Under the pieces are notes generated by a model. The model ran no database searches. It saw only the letters and a program-made list of their open reading frames with translations, and was not told where the DNA came from. Source: Flagellimonas okinawensis (GTDB lineage: Bacteria > Bacteroidota > Bacteroidia > Flavobacteriales > Flavobacteriaceae). Taken from it: a stretch of DNA of 64,000 bases. The translations under genes were made by a program, and so were the position numbers. Where the stretch lies: assembly GCF_029194005.1 (NCBI RefSeq), contig NZ_JARFVA010000002.1, forward strand, positions 620,001 to 684,000. The letters are read 5' to 3'. Shown in pieces: positions 55,637 through 64,000 of this stretch; positions within the stretch are counted from its first letter, which is position 1; the number at the start of each line of letters is the position of its first letter.

Positions 55637-56448
55637 AATTCTTTGATTAATTCGTGAAATAATTTGATCATTTTTGGTTCCGTTTGTCCGGCAATCTTCA
55701 GAATCTCCTGAACCTCTACAGGTTCCAGGTTGTCCGGGTCACATTCATCGGTTAGCACGGAGACAGCTACTATGGGTAGTCGTAAATGATTGGCAACAAT
55801 TACTTCGGGTACGGTACTCATACCAACGGCATCCGCCCCAATCATTTTTAGCATCCTGTATTCCGCTTTGGTTTCCAGTTGTGGGCCTACTACCGAGGCG
55901 TATACCCCTTTTTTTAAAGAAATGTTTTCACGTGCGGCAATTGCCTCAATTTTTTTTCGCATCTCTAAATCGTAAGGTTCGCTCATGTCCACAAAACGGT
56001 TCCCGAATTCGGATACATTTTTAAAAGCCAAAGGAGAACCTCCTTGAAGGTTGATGTGGTCCTCTATCAACATGATGTCCCCCTTTTTAAAGTCGAGGTT
56101 TATGGCCCCCGCTGCATTGGAAACGAACAGTTGTTTTATTCCCAGTAAATGCATTACCCGAATGGGGTAGGTTATATCGAGAAAATCGTAGCCTTCGTAC
56201 AAATGGAACCTACCTTGCATTACCACCGCTTTTTTTCCTTCGATGGTACCGTAGATCAGTTTTCCTGTATGAAATTCCACCGTGGCCAATGGAAAATATG
56301 GGATATGGTTGTAATGGGCTTCTATGGGATCTTCAATACTGTCTATGAGTTGTCCAAGACCAGTGCCCAGCACTATACCTATCTCGGGTGTTTCAAAACC
56401 ACGTTTTTTTAAATATTCAACAGATTCGTTCAATTGTTCCTGTGTCAT
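55633..56448 (-). CDS. Purine-nucleoside phosphorylase (arsenosugar operon)
   Basis: 271 residues of PNP/MTAP family type: IGIVLGTGLGQLIDSIEDP, GRFHLYEGYDFLDI, SNAAGAINLDFKKGD, and VVGPQLETKAEYRM. It splits purine nucleosides with phosphate. In this setting the likely role is removal of adenine from an arsenic-carrying adenosine, leaving the ribose arsenosugar, as proposed for arsenosugar clusters; this is inferred from the neighbours. It overlaps arsM by 4 bp and the glycosyltransferase by one base, so the three genes are coupled. Confidence 0.93.
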   Translation of the reverse strand: MTQEQLNESVEYLKKRGFETPEIGIVLGTGLGQLIDSIEDPIEAHYNHIPYFPLATVEFHTGKLIYGTIEGKKAVVMQGRFHLYEGYDFLDITYPIRVMHLLGIKQLFVSNAAGAINLDFKKGDIMLIEDHINLQGGSPLAFKNVSEFGNRFVDMSEPYDLEMRKKIEAIAARENISLKKGVYASVVGPQLETKAEYRMLKMIGADAVGMSTVPEVIVANHLRLPIVAVSVLTDECDPDNLEPVEVQEILKIAGQTEPKMIKLFHELIKEL

Positions 56449-57104
56449 TATATCATATGTTTTAAAAATGGCGCAAAGGCCTCAATATCTTTTATGTCCT
56501 CGTAATGGTCGACATCGTTTTTTTCTTCCAGAAAGGCCACTTTTTCATCTTTTAAATCCGATAAGGTGTCCTTGAGCACCGTATATGTTCCCCAGTCTTT
56601 GTTTTGGAACAACTCTTCTCTCATAGTTTTCATTCCCAAAAGGTAATACCCTCCATCTTCGGCAGGTCCAACCACATAATCATGATTTGTGAATTTGGAA
56701 AAAGCCACCTCAAGATCAGACTGGTTCAAATGGTACATGTCGCTCCCAATAATGATGATGTTATCGAAGCCTGCTCGGAATCCTTCTTCAAAAGCATGCT
56801 GCATTCGTTCACCCAGATCCTCACCAACCTGTAGCTTTTTCTTATAAATCTGGTTGCTCCAAATATCGCCCTCCCAAATTTTCTCCGAATAATAGACCCA
56901 TTTTTCAACTTTCAAGTGTTGGGTAAACGACACGGTTTTGTCCAGTAAAAATTTATAGATGTCCAGTGCTGCCCGATTCCCGACTTTTGCCGCCAATCGA
57001 GTTTTACATTTACCAATTTCGGGATTTCGGGTTAGGATTAAAAGTAGGTTTTTGTTCAATTTTATTTGTTTTGGTAGCGGACAGTTTTTGATGTTGGTCA
57101 ACAA
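56448..57104 (-). CDS. TIGR04282-family arsenosugar-type glycosyltransferase
   Basis: About 218 residues. LLLILTRNPEIGKCKTRLA is the family opening, followed by NIIIIGSDMYHLNQSDLE and GPAEDGGYYLLGMK. The fold is of the nucleotide-sugar or nucleotidyltransferase A type, here in an operon with ArsM and PNP. No ATG lies in the right place: the frame opens with TTG at 57102-57104 and another TTG follows about 45 bp later, so the exact start is uncertain. It should be the first gene of the operon. Confidence 0.88.
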   Translation of the reverse strand: MLTNIKNCPLPKQIKLNKNLLLILTRNPEIGKCKTRLAAKVGNRAALDIYKFLLDKTVSFTQHLKVEKWVYYSEKIWEGDIWSNQIYKKKLQVGEDLGERMQHAFEEGFRAGFDNIIIIGSDMYHLNQSDLEVAFSKFTNHDYVVGPAEDGGYYLLGMKTMREELFQNKDWGTYTVLKDTLSDLKDEKVAFLEEKNDVDHYEDIKDIEAFAPFLKHMI

Positions 57105-57241
57105 TACAACCCATTACTTACTGAGTTGTTTTGTATCAAGGATGGGGTAATCCTAGGTTCATCTACCCAAATATACTACCATAATGATGTTATTCATCGG
57201 CAAAGACCGACTTTTTGATCGTTGCACGAATGAACGTTGAC

Positions 57242-59287
57242 CTAGGATATTTTAAAGAGGTAATTGGGCAAGTGTCTTCTAAGCTTGTCGAAAGATATCG
57301 GTTTTGTAAAGTAGTCGTTCATGCCAACATTTTTAGCCTCGTCAATGGCCTCTTTGGTTACATCGGCAGAAAGCCCAATGATACCAATGTTCTGGTTGAA
57401 TTTTCGAACTTCTTTAGTGGCGCTCAAACCGTCCATTTTTGGCATATGGATGTCCATAAATACTAAATGGTAATCGTTTTGTTTTATAGCTTCAACGGCT
57501 TCGATTCCATTGCAAGCAGAATCTGAATGTACTCCTAGGTTTTCGAGGGTCTTTTTCAGTACCATTACATTTACCCTGTTATCATCGACTATCAGAACTT
57601 TACATCCGCTAAGGTCAATTAACTCTTGTCCAACGCTATTTGTAGTGTCATTAATATCTGAAATCGGAAAATTGAGCGATAATTGAAATTCGGTTCCGAT
57701 ATTCTCTTGACTGGTCACATCTATTTTGCCATCGAGAAGCTCCACAAGTTTATAAGTAATATACAATCCAAGACCACTGCCTTCGTGTCGTTTGGCCTTT
57801 CCTGCTTCCACTTGGGTGAAACGGTCAAAAATGGTTTTCAATTTATCGTTTGGAATTCCAATCCCCGTATCTTTAATGGTAATGTTAATGGAAAGGGCAT
57901 CGTCGATTATGTTTTCTTCGTAAAGAATGGTAATGCCCCCTTTTTCGGTGAATTTTAATGAGTTTCTTAAAATATTGGTTATGATTTGACCGTATTTACC
58001 GATATCACCTATGGTTTCCGTTTGATATTCCCCGCCAGTTTCCAAATCAATATAAAGCCCTTTTTCTTCTGCGGTCCGCTTGTATATTCTGATTATGTTT
58101 TTTAGCTCCTCCAAAGGAGAAAAAGTATCTGTTCTAAAAGTGGTCTTGCCCGATTCTATTTTATCAATTTCAAGAATATCGTTTACTAAAAGGAGCAACT
58201 TTTTAGATGAAATGTCCATCAAGGAAAGGTACTCCTGAAGTGAGTTTTGTATTTCCGAGAGCTTCAAGACCTCGATAAAGCCTATAATGGCATTCAATGG
58301 TGTCCTAATTTCATGGCTCATATTGGATATGAACTCTGTCTTGGATTTTGATGCTTTTTCTGCCCGTAATTGTTCTCTTTTTAAAGAGGTGTTTAGGTCC
58401 TGTAGTTTTAAGTTGGCATCGTTCAGGTATTTGTTCTTTTTTCTGGAATATCTATAAAAATAAATAAGGGAGCTCGTCAAGAACGATAGTAGCAGCCCGA
58501 ATGCCAAATAAATGTATGTGGATTCTTTTCTTTCTGCCAAGAAGTCGAGGTGCGATGGCATCAACGAGAAGGTCCATTTTTGACCGTCAAGCGCATCCAC
58601 TTCAAAAGTGGTGGTGAAAATAAATTCCTTTTCAATCTCACTTGTTCTAGGATTGTTTTTGGAGTAAAATACAGTTCCTCTTTCGTCTTTTACTAGGATT
58701 GCAAATTTATCCAAATCGGCTACCAGCTCATCGAATGGGGATGTAAAATCCATACCTGCGGTTACCGAACCTTTAAAAGAATTGTCAAAATAAACCGGAG
58801 CATCCACCAAAAATGCACTGCCTCCCTGATGTAGCTTGGTCCATGGGGAAATATTGGTGGATGAATCCAATACGTGCTTTTTCCATTCCGGATATCTCGG
58901 ATGTTGTGTAAGATCTAGGCCTACTGCGGCCCTATTTCCATCCAAAGGGGTTACCTTTTGTATCACCATGGAGCTGTCCAACCATTCCACAAACCTAAAA
59001 GATGGGTTTTGTTCCAGAATTAGTCCAGCGTCTTTTTCCCAATATTCAAAGTATGACCCATTGGTCATTTCAATTCGTTGCCTTAGGTTCTCCAGGGATT
59101 TGATATTGTATTTGACCAACGAGAAAAATTCCTTGGCCCTAAGACTCCCGGTATTCTCTATTTCCCTGATGTAGTTGGCTTTTTGGGTATCCAAAGAATT
59201 GTTCCATAGCACAAATACAATGGCTATAAAAACAGAAAAAACCGCAAGCGGAAATATCAATTCTCTTTTTGAGGGTTTCAACGGCAT
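57242..59287 (-). CDS. Hybrid sensor histidine kinase with CHASE-type sensor and receiver domain
   Basis: 681 residues. A membrane helix at 13-31, a periplasmic CHASE-like sensor (about 35-255) containing SFRFVEWLDSSMVIQKVTP, a second helix near 270, a short coiled coil, then HisKA with phospho-His325 (FISNMSHEIRTPLNAI), HATPase (GQIITNILRNSLKFTE; DTGIGIPNDKL) and a C-terminal receiver with Asp612 (LVFMDIHMPKMDG). There is no DNA-binding output, so a partner regulator or His-phosphotransfer protein must exist elsewhere. The gene stands alone, minus strand, divergent from the pyruvate kinase-like gene. Confidence 0.93.
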   Translation of the reverse strand: MPLKPSKRELIFPLAVFSVFIAIVFVLWNNSLDTQKANYIREIENTGSLRAKEFFSLVKYNIKSLENLRQRIEMTNGSYFEYWEKDAGLILEQNPSFRFVEWLDSSMVIQKVTPLDGNRAAVGLDLTQHPRYPEWKKHVLDSSTNISPWTKLHQGGSAFLVDAPVYFDNSFKGSVTAGMDFTSPFDELVADLDKFAILVKDERGTVFYSKNNPRTSEIEKEFIFTTTFEVDALDGQKWTFSLMPSHLDFLAERKESTYIYLAFGLLLSFLTSSLIYFYRYSRKKNKYLNDANLKLQDLNTSLKREQLRAEKASKSKTEFISNMSHEIRTPLNAIIGFIEVLKLSEIQNSLQEYLSLMDISSKKLLLLVNDILEIDKIESGKTTFRTDTFSPLEELKNIIRIYKRTAEEKGLYIDLETGGEYQTETIGDIGKYGQIITNILRNSLKFTEKGGITILYEENIIDDALSINITIKDTGIGIPNDKLKTIFDRFTQVEAGKAKRHEGSGLGLYITYKLVELLDGKIDVTSQENIGTEFQLSLNFPISDINDTTNSVGQELIDLSGCKVLIVDDNRVNVMVLKKTLENLGVHSDSACNGIEAVEAIKQNDYHLVFMDIHMPKMDGLSATKEVRKFNQNIGIIGLSADVTKEAIDEAKNVGMNDYFTKPISFDKLRRHLPNYLFKIS

Positions 59288-59549
59288 GTTAAGTATCTAA
59301 AACAGGGCTTATTACTAATACTTTTTCAACTCATCGATCAAGACAATGAACATTTTTTCTTACAAACGCGAATAACGTAAGAAAATACGTCACTTAATAT
59401 TGTCAAACATCATTTTTTAATAAAAATTGTGTTCAATGGCCCGTTTTTATGGTGATTAGGCGCGGAATAATTTTTTTAAATGAACGGCTCTGATCATTAT
59501 CAGTTTTTTTAAAGGGTTTCCGTATGATCTTTGGAGCAAATCAAGAACA

Positions 59550-61076
59550 ATGGGCATTACCAAGGAACAGCTTCAAAAAATGGCTCTTCAAATCGATGAA
59601 GTCGTGGATTTGATCCAGCAACAGCATGTAGATGCCAATGCTATATCCAAACAGGTGTGCCCAATTTATATGGAGAGCGCAAAAAATCTCATGCACTATA
59701 GTGCTTTTCGAAACTTTGATGCCCGTAAGATGCAAAATGGGCTTAAACAGTTGGGATTGACCCGTTTGGCGAATGCCGAAGGCAACATTCTTGGTAGCTT
59801 GATCAATTTAAAGATAATACTGCATAGTCTTTTAGGTGGAGCTCCTGACTTAAGAAAAGATAAATTTTTATCCATCGGAGAAGGTGCCCAGCTTTTAAAC
59901 AAGCATACCGATCAACTTTTTGGCAGTAGCCACAAAGACAGAAGGGTAAGGATAATGGTTACTCAACCGGTAGAGGCCGCAACGGATTATCAAATGGTCT
60001 TGGAAATGGTAAAAAATGGTATGGACTGCGCAAGGGTAAACTGTGCGCATGATGGACCGGAAGTTTGGAAAGCCATAATCCAAAATGTACGTAAAGCTGC
60101 CAAAGAATCTTCCACCACCGTAAAAGTTGCTATGGATCTTGCCGGTTCCAAGGTAAGGACAGGCAATATTGATCTAGTGAGGGTTAAAGGCAAAAAGAAG
60201 GGTAAAAAGAGAGTAGCACATATGGTGCTGAACAGGGGAGATAAGCTCATTGTTTCTGGAAACATAAATGACACTGCGCTTCCAAGATGCGATGAGAAAG
60301 GCAATATAGTACAGCCTGCAATTATATCCTGTGTTCCTTCCCAAATCATTGAACGTTTGGAAATAGGCGCTCCCATTTTGTTTGATGATGGCAAAATCGA
60401 GGGCGAGATCATTGCTGTTGGTGCAGCATATTTTGAAGTCAAGATTACCCGAGCCAAAACTGGAGGGGCTAAACTAAAAGGAGAAAAGGGAATTAATCTT
60501 CCTACATTGGACCTTGGTATATCGGGACTTACGGAAAAGGATCGGGAAGACCTGAAATTCGTGGTAGAGCATGCTGACATTGTAAATTACTCCTATGTGA
60601 ACGATGACCAGGATGTGAACGATTTGATCAATGAGTTGGAAAAGTTGGGAGCCTCGGATGATTTGGGCATCATTTTAAAGATAGAAACCAATTTGGCCTA
60701 TAAAAACTTGGTGAACATCCTAATTACGGCAATGCAACGAAAACATATTGGCATTATGATCGCACGTGGCGATCTAGCTTTGGAAGTAGGCTGGAAAAAT
60801 ATGGGGATGGTTCAAGAGGGGATTTTGTCCTTCTGCAGTGCTGCACATATCCCAGTAGTCTGGGCGACCCAAGTATTGGAAGGATTGGCGAAAAAAGGAA
60901 TGCCCTCCAGATCCGAGATTACCGATATAACTTCTTCCGTACAAGCGGAATGCGTAATGTTGAACAAGGGGCCACACATTAACGAGGCGATTGCCTTTTT
61001 GGATGAGGTCTTGCTTAATGTAGAGAGCTCCCACCATAAAAAAGAAGTATTGCTCCCACGAATGGAATGGAAATAA
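59550..61076 (+). CDS. Divergent pyruvate kinase-like protein with a novel N-terminal domain
   Basis: 508 residues. The first 135 residues form a helical domain not found in standard pyruvate kinases (DEVVDLIQQQHVDANAIS; GNILGSLINLKIILHSLLGG). The pyruvate kinase barrel follows: CARVNCAHDGPEVW, AMDLAGSKVRTGN, ILKIETN, IGIMIARGDLALEVGWKNM and VVWATQVLEGLAKKGMPSRS. The B-domain region has an unusual Lys-rich insertion (KGKKKGKKR). The protein stops right after the barrel (MLNKGPHINEAIAF), so the C-terminal allosteric domain is missing. Catalysis of phosphoenolpyruvate to pyruvate is likely but not certain. Monocistronic. Confidence 0.82.
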   Translation: MGITKEQLQKMALQIDEVVDLIQQQHVDANAISKQVCPIYMESAKNLMHYSAFRNFDARKMQNGLKQLGLTRLANAEGNILGSLINLKIILHSLLGGAPDLRKDKFLSIGEGAQLLNKHTDQLFGSSHKDRRVRIMVTQPVEAATDYQMVLEMVKNGMDCARVNCAHDGPEVWKAIIQNVRKAAKESSTTVKVAMDLAGSKVRTGNIDLVRVKGKKKGKKRVAHMVLNRGDKLIVSGNINDTALPRCDEKGNIVQPAIISCVPSQIIERLEIGAPILFDDGKIEGEIIAVGAAYFEVKITRAKTGGAKLKGEKGINLPTLDLGISGLTEKDREDLKFVVEHADIVNYSYVNDDQDVNDLINELEKLGASDDLGIILKIETNLAYKNLVNILITAMQRKHIGIMIARGDLALEVGWKNMGMVQEGILSFCSAAHIPVVWATQVLEGLAKKGMPSRSEITDITSSVQAECVMLNKGPHINEAIAFLDEVLLNVESSHHKKEVLLPRMEWK

Positions 61077-61155
61077 AAAAAGGGCACCTGAATAGGGGCC
61101 CATGGAGACACATTACTAACTAAGGGTAATAGTATTGGGTTAGTGCTTAGTATAG

Positions 61156-61257
61156 TTAACTAATGTAAAAATAGATACTGCTAAAAAGAGCGTAAATGGA
61201 TAGTGCAATTACGGCGTACCAAAATAGGTATCCCAGTTTTGCTTCTATAGTGTTCAT
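61156..61257 (-). CDS. Possible 33-residue single-pass membrane protein
   Basis: ATG at 61255-61257 to TAA at 61156-61158. After a polar start (MNTIEAKLGYLFW) comes one hydrophobic, Tyr-rich membrane segment (YAVIALSIYALFSSIYFYIS). Small membrane proteins with this layout are common, and nothing else explains this part of the 484-bp spacer. It converges on the pyruvate kinase-like gene. Not tested against any database. Confidence 0.5.
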   Translation of the reverse strand: MNTIEAKLGYLFWYAVIALSIYALFSSIYFYIS

Positions 61258-61493
61258 TTTTTGAGTGTTTGTTTATTAGTTGAGTTAAAACTACACTCCT
61301 AAAGTAGTCATATCAAAGGTGGTTGCAATTCATATTTTTATTGGTTGCAACAATTGGCACATAACTGGTCGAAAAACCTATATAAATGGAAAACAGGATG
61401 ATTTCAGATGACTGAAAAACTTTCAAAAAGAAATTTTAAGCACTGATAATCAGATGTTTAGAGTAAATATGGTGTTGGGGGGGTGGAAAGGAA

Positions 61494-61543
61494 CTTTTGG
61501 GAAGAATGTTGATTTTGGAAGGTGCAACACTCTTCCGCAAAAG
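61494..61543. other. Strong hairpin with an 18-bp stem
   Basis: The left arm CTTTTGGGAAGAATGTTG (61494-61511) pairs with the right arm CAACACTCTTCCGCAAAAG (61525-61543) with one mismatch and one bulged base around a 13-base loop. It lies 18 bp beyond the stop of the minus-strand small gene at 61561. There is no clean T-run after it on the minus strand, so it is not a standard rho-independent terminator. It could be a terminator variant, a small RNA, or a decayed palindromic repeat. Confidence 0.6.
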
Positions 61544-61560
61544 GTTTGTATCTGTAGAAA

Positions 61561-61788
61561 CTATACCAAAGGAGATCCCTTAAGTCTTTTTTCTATTTTT
61601 CGCTTTTTGGCGGTAATGTTCTTCATGGTTTCCATCAACTTGGAATCCTTGGTTTTCTTATAGATTTCGTTTATGGAAAGTATGAGGCTTTTGGCTTCCC
61701 TTGAGGCTTTAACCCTGTCGCTGGTGGACATGTGGCTCATGGGCCTTTTTTCGAACTCTTCCGCCTGTTCTAGTAATTCGTGGGTCAT
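61561..61788 (-). CDS. Small charged helical protein, family unknown
   Basis: 75 residues, MTHELLEQAEEFEKRP at the start and NITAKKRKIEKRLKGSPLV at the end. It is strongly charged, helical and basic toward the C-terminus, with no signal or membrane segment, so probably cytosolic and possibly nucleic-acid or protein binding. I do not recognise the family. A normal ATG and coding-like composition support it. It lies between a hairpin and a 282-bp spacer with nothing else visible. Confidence 0.65.
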   Translation of the reverse strand: MTHELLEQAEEFEKRPMSHMSTSDRVKASREAKSLILSINEIYKKTKDSKLMETMKNITAKKRKIEKRLKGSPLV

Positions 61789-62070
61789 TTTTTGTTTTTA
61801 AAATTATTCGCAATCGCCTAAATATAAGAGTTAGTTTGATACTTTTTGCCTATGGAACCATTTGATTTTCATATTTATGAAAACATTAAGAAGTCATATC
61901 GCCAAACTGTTGAAAAAAACTAAAAGCCGATCAAAGGGGCGTTGTTTTGTCGAGATATTAATACCAATAGAGCTGTTGGTGAAGAAATATTGATTCGTTC
62001 AATGTTAATTTAACGTAACATAATTGTAAAATTAAGCTCTATTTGAACTACTTTTGACAAAAATTCAGGC

Positions 62071-62367
62071 TTGGAAATCATCTGGAAAGAAATAGAAGGC
62101 AAAGGAACACTCGGTCACGAGCAAAGAATCAATCTGGAATATGCGGTTCGTCTTGAGGTGGTAAAAATACTAATAAAGGAGGCGGAACATCTTTTGGATT
62201 ACCTTTCCTTGGTGTTTTTGGATTTGGATTCTTCCAATGGTACGGTTTCCGTAAACAGTGAGACACCGGAGCCTCTTTTTTCCAAAATTTCGAGAAACCT
62301 TTCTCAATTCCAGGTAAAAGAGAATCAAAATTTTCCTTCTTCCCATTTAGCGGCAGTAAACATTTAA
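62071..62367 (+). CDS. Small unknown protein upstream of the GH3 gene
   Basis: About 98 residues from TTG 62071; no ATG in frame is available at the front. The sequence is mostly helical and acidic (NLEYAVRLEVVKILIKEAEH, LLDYLSLVFLDLDSSNG) with a loose Ser-rich tail. No family recognised. It lies about 80 bp upstream of the GH3-type gene on the same strand and could be co-transcribed with it. The weak start lowers confidence. Confidence 0.5.
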   Translation: MEIIWKEIEGKGTLGHEQRINLEYAVRLEVVKILIKEAEHLLDYLSLVFLDLDSSNGTVSVNSETPEPLFSKISRNLSQFQVKENQNFPSSHLAAVNI

Positions 62368-62448
62368 GATCATTTAAGTCAACCTATAAATGGATTGAGT
62401 AAATCCATGGTTAGCGATATCAGTAATTTTAGCTTAAAATTACTACGT

Positions 62449-63972
62449 ATGGCTATTATAGGAAACATTATAAAGGGAGTAATTGAGGCCAGGGAAGCTT
62501 TGGCCAAAGACACAAACCCTATCGAAGAACAGCAAGAAGTGCTTCAAGAATTGCTTGAAAAAGCTAAGGATACACAGTTTGGAAAGCATTATGATTTTGC
62601 TTCCATCTTACAATCAGATGAAATATCAAAAACCTTTACGGAAGCCATTCCTTATCACGATTACAATAAAATCAGTGAAGAGTGGTGGGAAAGGACAATC
62701 GATGGTGAAGCAGATGTTACTTGGCCGGGAAGCCCTGATTTTTTTGCTCTTTCTTCCGGGACAACCGGTAAAAAATCGAAAAGGATTCCAGTGACCAAAG
62801 ATATGCTGGATTCCATTACAAGAGCAGGTAGGCATCAGGTTTATGCCATGAGTAATTTTGATATGCCCGCCGACTTTTTTGAAAAGGAAATTATGATGCT
62901 GGGAAGCTCCACGAATCTTCAGGAGCGAGATGGTAAAAAGGAGGGCGAAATAAGTGGAATTAGTGCCAGTAACATTCCTTTTTGGTTTAAAAAGTACTAT
63001 AAACCAGGTGACCAGATTGCCAAGATCGACGATTGGGACGAGCGTGTACTCTCCATTGCTAAAAATGCCAAGAAATGGGATATTGGTGCTCTTAGTGGTA
63101 TTCCTTCCTGGATGGAGCTAATGCTCAAAAAGGTGATAGATTACCATAATGTGGATCATATTCATGAGATATGGCCCAATTTACAAGCCTATACTTCCGG
63201 TGGGGTAGCGTTTGATCCCTATGAAAAGAGCTTTAATGCCTTATTGGGGCATCCCATTCAGATTATAGATACATATCTGGCCTCCGAAGGGTTTTTTGCC
63301 TGTCAAAATAGACCGGAGACTACCGCAATGAAACTCATCACCGATAACGGTATTTATTTTGAATTTGTTCCTTTCGACCCTGATTACGTGAACCAAGATG
63401 GGTCTTTAACGAGCGATGCTCCCTCCTTGACCTTGGGCGAAGTGGAAGAGGATACGGATTATGTATTGATTATTTCTACTGTCTCTGGGGCTTGGCGTTA
63501 CATTATCGGAGATACCATTGCCTTTACGGATGTAGATCGAGCAGAGATTAAGATTACTGGTCGCACCAAATTTTTCTTGAATACCGTTGGCTCTCAACTA
63601 TCCGTAAACAAATTGAACGATGCCGTAAAACATCTAGAAGATGAACTGAACATAAAAATTCCTGAGTATACCCTTTGTGCCAAACGCTTTGAAGATGGGT
63701 TTTATCATACTTGGTATTTAGGCTCTGATAGTAAGTTGGACGAGGATAAAACAGCTAGGGAACTTGACAATTATTTAAAAGAGGCCAATAAAAACTACAA
63801 AGTAGCCAGAAGTAAAGCGTTGGAAGGAGTGAAAGTAAATTTTGTTGCCCAACAAGTGTTTGCCGATTGGAGCGGTGCGAACAAGAAAAAAGGAGGACAG
63901 GTAAAAATGGAAAGGGTTATGGGAGAAGAGCGATTTGAAGAGTGGGAAAACTTTGTTTCGGAGCATTCCTAA
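62449..63972 (+). CDS. GH3 auxin-responsive-promoter family protein (acyl-amide synthetase-like)
   Basis: About 507 residues from ATG 62449 (MAIIGNIIKGVIEAREALAK); ATG 62407 and TTG 62395 are alternatives, but the family alignment appears to begin here. The adenylating fold shows the ATP loop FFALSSGTTGKKSKRIPVTK, YTSGGVAFDPYEKSF, and the later TLGEVEEDTDYVLIISTVSG and ITGRTKFFLN. Plant members join amino acids to jasmonate or auxin. Bacterial members are mostly uncharacterised. It probably activates a carboxylic acid by AMP and transfers it to an amine; substrate unknown. Confidence 0.87.
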   Translation: MAIIGNIIKGVIEAREALAKDTNPIEEQQEVLQELLEKAKDTQFGKHYDFASILQSDEISKTFTEAIPYHDYNKISEEWWERTIDGEADVTWPGSPDFFALSSGTTGKKSKRIPVTKDMLDSITRAGRHQVYAMSNFDMPADFFEKEIMMLGSSTNLQERDGKKEGEISGISASNIPFWFKKYYKPGDQIAKIDDWDERVLSIAKNAKKWDIGALSGIPSWMELMLKKVIDYHNVDHIHEIWPNLQAYTSGGVAFDPYEKSFNALLGHPIQIIDTYLASEGFFACQNRPETTAMKLITDNGIYFEFVPFDPDYVNQDGSLTSDAPSLTLGEVEEDTDYVLIISTVSGAWRYIIGDTIAFTDVDRAEIKITGRTKFFLNTVGSQLSVNKLNDAVKHLEDELNIKIPEYTLCAKRFEDGFYHTWYLGSDSKLDEDKTARELDNYLKEANKNYKVARSKALEGVKVNFVAQQVFADWSGANKKKGGQVKMERVMGEERFEEWENFVSEHS

Positions 63973-64000
63973 CTAGTCCTTATCCTTTATGGAATCTTGT

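Noticed and set aside
61320-61358. Direct repeat GGTTGCAA in the spacer after the pyruvate kinase-like gene
   Set aside because: Two 8-bp copies in AT-rich DNA are within chance expectation.
61454-61663. Plus-strand 69-codon frame
   Set aside because: It overlaps the minus-strand 75-residue gene and the hairpin, and its sequence is not protein-like.
1-64000. tRNA, rRNA, CRISPR, transposase, integrase or prophage signals
   Set aside because: Reading both strands, I saw no clover-leaf gene with the usual TTC-AA arm, no regular spaced repeats, and no recombinase motifs. A tRNA scan and a repeat search would be the decisive checks.

Overview
The window looks like a chromosomal piece of a marine member of the Flavobacteriaceae (Bacteroidota), perhaps close to Muricauda or Maribacter; the genus is a guess. 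The evidence is a SusC/SusD pair, many lipoproteins, a mevalonate-pathway block, a UbiA-type lipid prenyltransferase, the transcarbamylase of the N-acylated arginine pathway, AT-rich spacers, promoter -7 boxes of the form TAnnTTTG and very tight operons. I see no tRNA, rRNA, CRISPR array, transposase or prophage gene.

Layout. 1-24.2 kb is a glycan and glycerol region. A cut membrane-anchored protein sits at the left edge. A minus-strand operon follows: three very large VCBS/UnbV repeat lipoproteins and, as last gene, a vanadium-haloperoxidase/PAP2 lipoprotein. Upstream of it lie susD and susC, closed by a perfect 26-bp palindromic terminator. A LacI-type regulator diverges from susC and leads into a GH13 alpha-amylase-like lipoprotein, a glycerophosphodiesterase and a flavoprotein; a glycerol facilitator and glycerol kinase lie opposite. 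A 16-bp inverted repeat upstream of susC is a candidate LacI operator.

24.2-33.2 kb holds DUF1697, TspO, the mevalonate block (mvaD, mevalonate kinase-like, UbiA, RluB-type pseudouridine synthase), a small c-type cytochrome lipoprotein, a SMI1/KNR4 gene broken by an in-frame TGA next to a coding fragment, and a DUF5916 outer-membrane protein.

33.2-44.7 kb starts with an M1 aminopeptidase and continues as a nearly complete arginine operon on the minus strand: GNAT acyltransferase, argG, argC, proC, argD, argF', an SDR, argB, an argE-like deacylase and argH. The transcarbamylase has Ser at position 90, which points to N-succinylated intermediates. REP-like palindromes flank proC on both sides.

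44.9-54.7 kb carries three glycosyltransferases, a membrane polyferredoxin paired with a FAD/NAD oxidoreductase, a GH113-like hydrolase, and two abutting amidase paralogs, the first of which has lost its zinc ligands. 54.7-57.1 kb is an arsenosugar-type operon (ArsM methyltransferase, purine nucleoside phosphorylase, TIGR04282 glycosyltransferase) without the radical SAM partner. 57.2-64 kb has a hybrid histidine kinase, a divergent pyruvate kinase-like protein with a new N-terminal domain, several small proteins, an 18-bp-stem hairpin and a GH3-family amide synthetase-like protein.

The most unusual items are the pseudo-amidase/amidase pair, the pyruvate kinase-like protein, the triple giant VCBS operon beside susCD, and the decayed immunity-like locus.
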